64,000 bases of DNA. Origin: Trichostrongylus colubriformis (taxonomy: Eukaryota > Nematoda > Chromadorea > Rhabditida > Trichostrongylidae). The notes beneath the pieces are model-generated. The model did no database searches, had not been told where the DNA came from, and was given only the letters and a program-made list of their open reading frames with translations. Position 1 is the stretch's first letter. The number at the start of each line of letters is the position of its first letter. A program made the position numbers and the translations under genes. The DNA is taken from positions 33,989,685-34,053,684 of the forward strand of contig OZ022257.1 of NCBI GenBank assembly GCA_963978905.1, in the 5' to 3' direction. Shown here piece after piece: positions 34,601-46,600 of this stretch.

Positions 34601-37600
34601 GGCCTGTCTCCAAATCACTGCTCATGATAAACATATGGAGGCATTGAAAAGAAGTGTAAGCCGTCCTTGGAGAATATAAAAACCAGAAGTCTTTTGGTCG
34701 GTGGTCTCGTGAAATGCACTCAGATCTCACACTTTCTTGGAGCAAGGAGGGAAGTTTTCATAATGAGTCCCTTATATGGAGGTCACTAGTTCTGAGCAAG
34801 CTAATGGCTTGGATAAAGCGTACAAAAGGCGTATCTCGTGGAGAAGCTCTGAAATAAAATACATTCAAGACTTTCGGGATCACAACCTCCACTCAGTGTA
34901 CAGAATTCGATGATTTCAGGCGTACACGAGCCGTATTTCTCATTGCTGTGTCGTGGGTGGCAGGAGCGACCATCTCAACACTTCCTCTCTTCAACGCCTT
35001 TGGCTTTGCTGAGTAAGTGTTTTGCGTGCTCTCAAAAACAGTGTTTGTGTGGGCTATGACAAGCTCATGAAATGGGTCAACCAAATGAGAACTAGTAGTC
35101 AAGTAGGACTACATACATAGTGCGCATTTCTCTATGGAAGGCGCGCCCAGGTTACGGGGGTGGAAGTACTAGAGTTATCGCAAGGTCAGCACAGCGAGTG
35201 CTGGTGATCCTTCTGAATCTCGCTACTGTTTAAAGGCACATTCCGCGACTATCAGATGGGTCGATTTACCTTCTTGGAACAGTAGATCCTTGTGTAAATA
35301 GTCACGCTGCACTTCGTTCGCGCAGCCACGCTGCATATGAAGATTTTACAATGAATATTACTCACGTATTCTTCTCAAACCGTGTGTAACCACATCGCAC
35401 ATGTCCGTGCTTCTGCATATAAGGTGCAGACATTTTTCTTCATGCTGTGCCACAGAAGCCTATCTCAAACTTGTCCTACAAGTTATGATTATTATCATGA
35501 TTTGTTCAGATATGTACTTGCGTGTTTGTTTGCGCGAAATCGTGGATGCTACTTGTGACAGTTTAAAGGCAGCATTAGGGGAAATTCAGACGAAAAGTCA
35601 AAGAAGTAGTGAAAGTCGAGATGCCTAATATCAGGACAGTGAAAAAAACGGGTGGAAATGGCTAAAAGCTCGAAAAATAGGACCCCTTCATTCGTTGATC
35701 CTCAACACGGACGACCTTCACGTCAAGAGGCGGATACTCGGAACGAATTTCCATTGGCATGCTGCCGAGCCAACACAAGGGGATGTTTGGAAATACGACA
35801 GCATCTATTTTCTGAGGTGTGCTTCAGGCTAAAACTGCGAGAGCGCGCTGCAATACCTTCGATCCCACCGCATTTCCTTGGCCGCTCTCACCGTAGCCAA
35901 CCAGGTATCACGTCTCTGGAGGCGGGGTGGATCATCGAGAGGCGTCAGCTCTTATCCGTTGCGCCGTTCCTACAGCTCGGAGGCGCACTTTTTCACCGGA
36001 AATTTGCCACAGACAGCCTTGTTAGGCTCACAGTTTCCATGTAAGTAACTTCTTTCAGGGATTTCTCAATGACCACATTGTCTCTAATGCTGTCTTTAAG
36101 TATACCGTTGAGGGTGATTTTGGTCGATTATGAAATATGAAGGTCGAGGTGTACAGTGATGCAACAGTAGAGAAAGAATGGAATAAAACGGTCAAAACCC
36201 CTAAAAATGGAAACCCGATGACCCCTGTTCTCATCCCTTCCCCTTCGCCCTCTGCATCACTAGCCGTTGGCCGTTGTGGGGCAGAATAAAGGCAGCAAGG
36301 GGCTAAGTCAGCCAGTCATTAACGTTTCCCGCACTCACAGAATTTCTCCCTGCGGTCACGTGGCGGCATAAATGGGAGCGCAGCAAAATCGTCATAAAAA
36401 CTCCTATGCGCTTTTCATTGCAAAATCACGGGTCATCTCCTCTGGGCTCTAGTACTCTGATGCTTATCTACAGAATACGCATCTGCCCAGCTCTCATTGT
36501 ATCCCCACCCCTATTCGTGCCGGATGACTACCGAACAATGATCCGATGACATGTAATCAAAGGGGACGGTTATTGGTGTTGACACAGCCTGTCATTTGGG
36601 AAGTATACGCTACAAAAGGGGTCGTATTCCTGTTCCCAGTCGAGGGTGCTGATGACCTCACTGGCGTATACCAAAGTAATGATTGGTTCTCTGCCTTGGA
36701 CGGAAATTGGCCGTCGCACGGTGCAAAAACCGCTTTGCGAGGAGCTTCATTCTTAAATTAGGCCAGTACAGGCTGTCTCAGTAGGAAGTGAGAGGTCGTC
36801 AAGGGAGTGATCTCTGCACTGCGGTGGACTTGCACTTGCTTCTTTGCACGTCTGTTAGACAAGCCGGATATTATGCAGTGCCATGCACCGCACAGATTAA
36901 GCTGCGCGCTGAGTGCTCGCATTCCCATCCCGAATGGGAACGAGGTTGTGTGGCTTCCGAGACGACAAATCACTGCCCTCGATGAGTGTGCGTCGAAATT
37001 ACGATTACTTCTAGAATGTAATCCAACAGAACTTCCTACTTGCCGACGATCGCTGACCTTCGTTGAGCGCACGTAACTGAAAGGGTATTGCTGCGTGCCC
37101 GCAAGTGAGCTATATAGGAACAGACTCATTGAATTAGTCTGGCTCATTGAGACGTCGTATGTCTTTATCATCGAGTGCTTTGGTTGATAATTCAAGAAGA
37201 CCTTCAAGAACTATACTTTCGGGAAGAACTATAGTTGCCACTACGTGAGTGAGCTATTTACACCACTCGTGCAGGAAATGCTAAGAGAGTCATTTCCGTC
37301 TCGCTAAGACTCTGCGGGTGATGTCTCCGAGAGGAATAAAGAATCATCAGATTGCGTAAGATTTGATCGAGACTTCCCTTCAGCAAAGACTAGGTCAGGG
37401 AAACCTACACACGAGAGTCTATGGAAAATGTCTCTCATGAAATCGACACCTTGAAGGAGCATAAACCTTCTATAAGTGTTATGTGGAGTTGGGGGGGGGG
37501 GGGCTTGATGCCTTATTTAGCCCCTATTTTTTTCACAGTATCAGATTTAGTGAGCCTTCAGGAGCGAACTACATTCGTGTAAGAACTTGGTGGATACCAT

Positions 37601-40600
37601 GAGAGTCGGCAAGGGCGACTTTGATAGTGCTTGACAGCAGCGAGCTTTCACATGACTGACTTGTTAGTTGCGCAATGCCGTGAATATCACACCTATGGTG
37701 TGAATACACAAAGAACCATAAACTATAATATATCAGGTTGTAAGGAAAGTTCTGGCCGGTTTTTCGCGTGCACAAGCTGATTTCAAATATCAGAATGCGT
37801 TAACATGAATAAGCTTACATATTGTGCTTCTTAGATAGACAAAAAGTTGCTCTCTCTGAATATATGTTTTACTTGGAACGCCACAAGGTTTTCGAATTAT
37901 TGGGGAAATTTTAAAGTACTACGAAAATGGCACTTTTTGGTTGACTTCACTTCATGAGGTCTTGTTTAATCGAGTCTTAGCAAAGGCAACCACAAATGTG
38001 AATAGTGCGAGAGGAGGGGGTGAAGCATTGGCTTGAGCACTTTCTCCCTGGTTCCAGAAGTGCAGACATCTGAATGAGTTACTTGAATTTTCAGTTTATC
38101 AGATCGCTTTAACCAAGACGGCAAAAAGCGATGAACCTCCGCTTTGGGGGATATCCACAATAATCGACCTTTTACAAACGAACCCAGTTGACCACCTCAA
38201 GTAGCTTCGATTTGAAAAAAAAACTCAGAAAATAGGTGAAAATAGAAAATAGGTGAGCCCAAGTGCCTTTTTCACAAATCCTCTTCCAGTGATTGAAGCA
38301 GTTACAGGCTCAAGCCCCTACTCGTGCATCATGTTGACCATATCTAGCGCTAACTAAACCGCACTAGCCCAAACATCTGGACAGCGCCTTCAGTCGCAGT
38401 GTGTTCAGAGAGAGTGGCGATTTGGAGTCGACTTTTTGATTTCGTGCAATATAAATCATCAGTCATTCATCAAGTAATATATGTCGGTATGCATAATGTT
38501 GCCAAGAGTGTAGCAAGTAGAATGGTGCTTATTCTGTGAGAAAAGATGCTTTCTGAGCCGAGTATGATCTAAGGAAGTTGGAATTGCAAAAACCGGCCAA
38601 AACATTCCTTGCAACCTAATATGACAGTCGGCAAGGGTTAATGATTTACATTGCGCGAAATGCTGGGCAGCAGCAAGCTGTCACATGACAAGCTACGTAC
38701 ATATGTATATGTAAACACACACAATACAATAAGCTATAATATACAGTAGCGCTCAAAAGTATTCGGCCAAACACTTTTTGTCATAACTTTTTTTCTACTT
38801 GACCAAATTTGACAAAATTTTAATATGTGGTGCCTGAACCTATTGTCAACATTTCCTTCTACTTGAGTGCCGCTTGACTCTTTTCATGGTTTTTTACAAG
38901 AATTTACTACCAGACTATCGAAAAAAGTAAAAGGCTTGGCCAAGGAAAACGGCTTTCTTTACAAAAACAAAAGCAAGCCGCAGAGAACATTAATTTTTTG
39001 TAGAGAGACCACGACTTTTGATGACAGCGGCTCCGCGGGACGGCTTAGGGATGGCGCTCTGAACACAAAAAATTGCATTGAACCACGTAACATACACCGT
39101 TGAGCCCTAAAATAGTATATTTAGTATGCTGTGTCTCCAAGTACAACATACTAAAATTTCTCTTAGATCGGTGCAGTGCAAAAAAGTTACAACTGAAAAA
39201 CCTGAGTGAAAAACCATTTGGCCGAATACTTTGAGCGCTACTGTGTAACATAAAGCAACAGAAAGCCACAGCTTTATTTCTTACTGCTTCCTATCGCAGT
39301 TTCTTTCAGTAAGGAAGGAAGTGTGGGTTTTTGCCTCCCCCTACTGAGGGTGGAGCTCCAATGTTTCCAACGTGAAGCAGTTCTTCCTTGTTAATAACGA
39401 ACTTGTTTCTTCTACTTCAAAGCCACTATTATGGAAACCCACGTCCCCTCCGTACCCCTCACCTAGCTCTCCGCGCACCAAAAGTCGGTCGAATTAGGTC
39501 AGTCGTCCATGTGTAGCTCACTGTTGGAGCATACGTGCAAAACCACTGCGTATTGGCTCCTCCATCAATGATGTGACCACTTCATTCACCAACGAACGAA
39601 CTTTGAAGCATAACTGGAAGTGAAGGGATCGATTGTACAAGTGCAGTAAAAGCGCGAAAGATCAACAAAGCCACTGCGAATTTCATTAAATAGCCGTCTT
39701 TCTCGCCTTCAATTCCACCTCTATTATGGCAGCAGCTGTAAAAGCAAGAAGTGTGACGTGGCCGTGCCCGTGCACAGAGGAACGATTACATCCTCCTCGT
39801 ATGTTGGGGGTTGTCCTCAGAAACCACCCCATCGTCGCTTCGCCAACGATCGGAATCGACCAGGAAAGGGCAACATGAGGTAGCCATAGCTGAGCAATGT
39901 AACCAGGCAGTGAAGACGTCCGATATCGTGGGGTGGGGTGGGTAACTTAGGGATGGGGCATTCCATGAACATACAAAAGTCGTAAAATAGGGACCAGATA
40001 AACGTAGAATAATGGCTCCAAGCGAGGAATATGCGCATTTCAGTTTAGAATTCTCAGTTTTACAACAGGGTCTGTGTAGAACACTGCTCGAATACAGATA
40101 AAAGGAGGATAAATTGACCATCGATTGGCTTTGATTAACCCTTCCCTGAAGGGCTCATGCACCCTACTCCCACACCGAATGGACTTTCAATTGCATTGGC
40201 CTACAAAAGTGAATCGAGCGGGCCAGCCTATGTGGCAGTGCCTTATTTTGTTGAATTTTACCAATTTCGAAAAGGCGACGAATTCAAAAGTTCAGAACGG
40301 TCGGTTTCTTCCTTCTTCACGCAAAAATCCAGAACAACTTTTTTGAGCTCTCTGAGCACTAAGGCTCCCAAATTTGAAAGTTAGGCCACATTCCGCTGTC
40401 ATGTACCCATAATTGAACTGCATGGATTCTCAACTCCTGTGAAACACTAATTGGGAGGTAGGAAAGATATCTCCCAATTTTTTAAGCCTTAAGCCACTCT
40501 GCCCAACGCAGAGCGGCTTAAAGGCATATTCCGCGCTCGCTATGGGTGGAGTAACCAATTGACTCTCAATTGGTTGTCGTCGGTTCGAAGGCGGTCTCTC

Positions 40601-43600
40601 CGTGCCCTATTGCCTGCAGTGGGGCGTGGAGAGACCGCCTCCCAACCGCTGACAACCAATGGAGAGTCAATTGGTTACTCCACCCATAGCGAGCGCGGAA
40701 TATGCCTTTAAGGCTTGAGGAAATACTGGAAATTTTCAACAATGCTTGACTACGTGTCGGAATCTTAAGAATTCCAGTGTTTTTAGTACTCGGCTCCTTC
40801 GTCCAGCGTCAGTCAGTTACCATGCTACATATGTCTTAAATAAGTGACTCCACCGGGGCAAAATTCAGGGTGTTCCTCTATTTACAAAGAAGGGCTGTTC
40901 ATCCGTTTTTCCTTTTTCTAAAAAGAGAACAGCCCTAATTGTAAGTTTCGAAGATCTGATGAAAACCATACAGCAAGATCCTTAAAGCCCGATGAGATGA
41001 CATCTCTTGTTCCTTACGAGAATGAGCGACCAAAACCCCTAGCTCGGCTCAGTATGAACCTTCAAAAGCTGCTCTAGTGTCCGAGAACGGCCACCTATTT
41101 GACCAGGTTTAATTTTGAGAAGCCTCCACTGTGTGAAATGCAGGCTTCAGAAGCATCGTGTGGAAGCAGTGACAAAGAAATTCGTCGCAAGAGAACGAAT
41201 TGGCTTTAGTTGTGGCCTTCCAACCCGTGATCATGTCATGCCCGTCAACATGCTAACGGGAAAATACCATGAGTGGAGAAAACCATTTAACATTGTTTTG
41301 CATTGATTACCAGAAATCGTTTGATACAGTCGAGTTTGATAAATACTATCTGAGAGCACTAGATAAGGTCGGGAAGAATTAATTCACAGTCCGAATGATA
41401 AAACAACTGCATGCTGCTGGACGGTCGTTTTTGACATTTGGAGATGGAAAAATAATAGGAATGGAAATGGAAATCAACATTCAACGAGTCGTCCGGCAAA
41501 GGGGTCCCTTATTTTCACTTCTGTTCATTCTCACTCTTCATTTCTGCCTTGATGGGATTGATTGGGATGGCCAAGGTGACCCCATATAAAGGCATCACGT
41601 CAACTGTCTTGGCGACGCCGATAATGTTTTCTTATGCTCTTCAACTATTGATGGGTTGCAAACGATGCCCGATAAACTCATTGGAGCAACTACAGGGTGC
41701 CCCAAAATTACGTGCGCAGATATCCACCGTTGTAGAAACGGCTAAACAAAGAGTTGCGGACTGTTTTTTTTGGTAACAATTTATTGATAGCATTAAGCAA
41801 CAAAATATATGATTACAACCCAAAATGTCCTCCTTTGGTACGGATGCAGGCCCTAAGACGAGATGGGAAGTGGTCCACCGTGGCGCGCAGGTACTCCGGG
41901 AAGATTTGATCTCAAGCTTTCTTCAGGTCCTTCTCTAGGGCTTCAATCGTGTGATGCTGCTTCGAGCAGGCCTTGCTCTCCAAGTAGGACCATACAGAAT
42001 GATCCATCGGATTAAGATCGGAAATACTCGATGGCCAATTCTGAGCACTGACGTTGCTTGAGAGGTTGTCTTGACACCACTGCTTGTCACCTTTTATCTA
42101 TGAGCCGGTGCCGTGGCACTTTGTCCACGGCACCAAGGTGTCATTCAGTAAGTTTTCCAAATAAACTTCTATGTTGATTTTGGTAAATTCTTCGATAAAA
42201 ATGAGTGCTGGCTCGGCTCCATACGCAGTGATGGCCCAAACCATGATTTTCTTTGGATATCCAAAACGCTTTGTATTCTCCCATCGTCGTTAGCCTCTTC
42301 AAGGGATGTGCAAAACACACGATCATTTTGCCATTTGAAGGTCGACTCCATCGTGAAGAATTTTTCATTGGAGAAGACAATGTCGCGGTCGCGCGCCAAC
42401 CTGAATGGTTCAACGAGCTGATCGGAGAGTATGAGAGCCAATCACTTTATGAGAAACGAACGCTGATGACTGTGTTTTTGAAAGGTGATAGAAGAGAGCC
42501 AGATTGAAAACCCTGTAGCCATTTGACCCCTCATCGCTACAAAAAAATAAACAGATCAAGCACCGCAACCTCGCGCACGTAATTTTGGCGCACCCTGTAG
42601 AATGACAAGACTCAAAGTGAGTGCAAGCAAAACTGAATAGATGTCCAGCAACTCTAATGGACATCATCCCAAAGCCAACGGAGAAGAAATGAAATCGATA
42701 AGCTGCTGTGAACCTGTACTTTTCTTCCTTGTCAACTCAAAATATTCTATTAGAGTAGGTAATGTTGATGGTTGCCTGTTGAAAACAGAGTCGACCTGGA
42801 AGGGCAAAGGTCGATGGGGTAAACGCTATTTGAAAATGCGCTGTTTTCAGAACGAAGTCTTCGTTCCATGCCACAAGAGACCAGTGCTATTTTACGAAGG
42901 TTGTCGATTATCGGTATTTAGTCTATGTGATATTCGTGGGTACAATCTTGGCACCAACTGTACTCATAGTATTCTGCTATGTCAGCATATATAGTCGAAT
43001 TCGAAAGGAAGAGCTTCAGGTAAATACTTTCTCACCTGACGATCTTTTACACTCTTTCCTCTCCTCTATTACCTTTTCCATTTTATTTCCAAAGAAAAGG
43101 AGTAGCGTCAGCTTCCAGAAGAGATAATTGTGTAGGGGATGTGTAACTGAAACGGGACCTTCTCTTATCTCCATATTAATGAATGCGCCTATGTTTAGGC
43201 TTCAGCTCATTGAAATTTAGTCTGCATGTCCATACAAATTCCTAGGGATGAGACAAAAATAAAAATCCGAAGTACTGTGACGTGAGCATCGCTATTTGTT
43301 TCAGATCAAGTGCCTGTTGAGAAAAAGCGAGCAGGATCGGCGAATGCAGGGCCGGCGGCGGCTCATCAGAATACTTCTGATTTTAGTCGTTTCCTACGGA
43401 ATATGCTGGTAAACAGTTCTCTCTTTCTTTGATCACTCATGTCTTTGCTAGTATCGTACGATTGCGACCCTTGGCGGAGGCGAGCCCTTTTCCTGAACTC
43501 GCAGCTCGCCAGCTGTGATCTTCGTAAAAGTAAATCTCCGAAACTCTCTAGAAGGCTATGAAGATTCACTTTCCAGAACAAGGAACCCTCAAGGAATCCT

Positions 43601-46600
43601 TCCTTTTTTCTTTGATGTGATTTTGGTAATTATTTAATGCCCACCTGACTCGTATTAAGTTTGAAAACATGGCTACACTACCCCGACCACCTATGCAATG
43701 CGCTTCACCCATTACGTTGTCCTTATGTGTTGACCAACGTAAGACAATGCGCTCCATGAGAACTCAAAATACTCTCACTGGGTTTGCGTCCTCCGCTCTT
43801 GATCCTCTGCCCCGCTAACATGGAGAGCTGTTTGCTGAAAAAAAGTGACATGATTTTTTTACGAAGTCTAAACCCTAAATTGTGCTGATTAAGTAAGAGG
43901 AGGTCACGCGAGCATCTACTTTTCCTTTTCCCGCCCTCTTCTGAGAGTTATTAATGATTAAGCAGAAGTAAGAATTACAATAAAAACGCATGGCCGAATA
44001 AGTTATTCCAGCAGTTCATGCGTGTAATATCTCGAAATAGAAATATTTGATGGCTCATCGGATTTAGAATTCGTAAGGGCAAACTTTTTTTACGTCACTT
44101 ACTAGGGAAGGTATTTTAATTCCCATAGAACTTTGAAGTGGGACCCGGGGGATCGATAGAGCTTCGAACGCTGATTATAACTTTGAAAAGCAAAATTGCT
44201 AAATGGCATTCCGAAGCGAGTTACGAGGGGTCAAATTTTGCCTGTGACTTGCCTGTGACACCTCAATGGCGAGGCGCTTCGTCATCAGGATGACTAGCGC
44301 AGAGCTAGTAGTGGACTCCGTGGCTCAGTGGCAATGCCCCGGTTCTGCCGGTGCGAGGTTATGGGTTTGCTTCCCGCAGGTGCGGTCTTTTTTGCACCTT
44401 GTGTTTCATTGTCAGTAAGCGCTTTTATTCGCGCGTAGGGGGTCGAATTACCCCTCTGTGCAAATTTCCAGCCGGATCCAGTTTTTGGTCCCACTTCGGA
44501 AAATTAGGAGTGGCCAGGGGTTAAGTAGGAGTTACTGGATTTCCTTTCACAAAAAATCCTGCAAGCTGAATAAGATAACCTGAACATACCTATCACACTT
44601 GCCCATCACACTAAACGCACGTAACAAGCGCCAAATAAGAGCATTTGCTGGGCAAGGGTCAACGACTACTCCTTTGTTAAATGGGTTACCAGCCGATAGC
44701 CCATAAATTTTTCCGAGATTTGGTCAAATTCTCGAATTGGCTGAAAACTTGTCCCATAAGGTAATTTGATCCCCTGAACACGAAATCGCACTGGTTTTGC
44801 GTGAAAACGTATGGCTCGCTCGCTATGGGCTCCCAAACATACCATGAAATGGTATTTCTCTATTTTTTCAGAAAACCCCTCATAACCTCATTCAGGTGAT
44901 TGTTTGACAGATTTTAAATGCAGATTTGAGATCAGCATTTAAAAACGCGTACAGTCGTATGTGTCTCATTGCAAATGGCCATTTCGACAAACCGTCTGAT
45001 GGCAAAGTGCCTCGCTAATGAGGTATCACAGGCAAACTTTGACCCCTCGTAACTCGCTTCAGAATGCCATTTAGCAATTTTGGTTTTCACAGCTACAATC
45101 AACGTTCGGAGCTCTATCGATCCGCCGGGTCTCATTTCAAAGTTTCATGGGAAGTACGATACCTTCCCTAGTTAGTTATAAGAAGATGCGGTAAACATAT
45201 GAAAATACTGTGGGTGCCAAAAAGTAATTTTGCCCACGGCTCACATCTGCCAATTATACAAAACAGAGGGAAACGAAAGAGATAAAAGTATTGGGGCAAA
45301 ATATTCCCGAAATGTTCCTCTGAAAGCAGGAACAAGCTGAGACTCATACTTTCACTTTCATAAAAATATGGAGCTTACATTCGGCGCAGTCGGGCTTCGG
45401 AGTACCTACAGTATCAAGGTCCGCTTAAAACAGTGAAGCCAGGTTCCGTGGTAGGTCTTTTGTGGGAAGCTTCCTGAGGATTAGCCCTTCGGTTCATGGA
45501 AGTCACAGAGCCCCTGCTGCTTGGTCAAGGCTGCTATGATCCGAAGTATCATTTGCATGCCCAAATCCGACCCCGGAGGAGTTTCAGTGGTAAGTACGTT
45601 TTGGCTCTTGGAAACGAAGGGCGCTGGGAACCCAGAAAAACGGAATGTTAAAGAACATCATACAGTATGAATCCCCGTAGGTACACGGACCTCAGCAAGG
45701 TTGTGAACGAGGGCGACTAAATTTCGTATTTTGCCCACTTGAGGTGACACATCTTGTTCACTCTTTCCTCGCTTCCGTTCCTGCTCGTGCAGAAGGCTGC
45801 CACGGAGCATAGTGATAGAGTGAGGTTTGCTCTTGAATCTGGGGATGAAAATACCTCAACAGAATTTGCTGTGGTTTGACTGAAGTGGGGTGAAATTGGA
45901 GGAAACAAAATTACTTTTTTGGCACCCCCTGTAATACCATCCTTGTGTCCGAGCACTTTTTACTCAGTGCAGAGTAAGTGCGTCGCGCACGAAATGTTGC
46001 GCTTAGAATTAGACGAATTCCCAGCGGGGCTGTGCTCACATTGATCTCATGTTAAAACTCTTTATGTATTACAGGGGGTGCCAAAAAAAGTAATTTGTAT
46101 TCATTCATTGGTTGTATGAAACTTTGCAGTTTAATACAACCAATGAAATGAAATAATGCTGTAAGAAGCACTAACCTCTGCACTTTAAACGAATGCTGCA
46201 AAGTTAAGCGGACAATACTCTGGCGAAATTCCTTCAAATTACCGTCGTAAAAGAGAGAAAGCTCAGCGAACGATCAGAGTACTGGGATTGCATAATCATG
46301 AAGGAACTTCCTTAATGAAAAATCTACGCCATTAAAGACATCAAGACAAAAATTCGCGTTGCAACTTCAGGCGTGCTTCGTGATGAGTGCGTACGTTGTA
46401 TTGTTGGGGTGCCAAAGCTACATTGTCTCAATCCTTAATTCAGACGAAATCGTTCCAAGGCCCAACCCGGCCCCCCAGCTTGCACCCGTCACGCCGTGTG
46501 ACACACTCGGCCACACCGATTTTTTGTTTTCATATCACACACCCACCTTGTCAAAGCCAAATTGCAAGGGATTCATGACAATTTAGGAATTCTTCCTTTC

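Noticed and set aside
40125..40384. Coding-like frame in receptor intron 3
   Set aside because: No family match, no clear splice sites in frame; noted only.
44320..44393. Functional tRNA gene
   Set aside because: A box and terminator present but no acceptor pairing and position inside a transposon.
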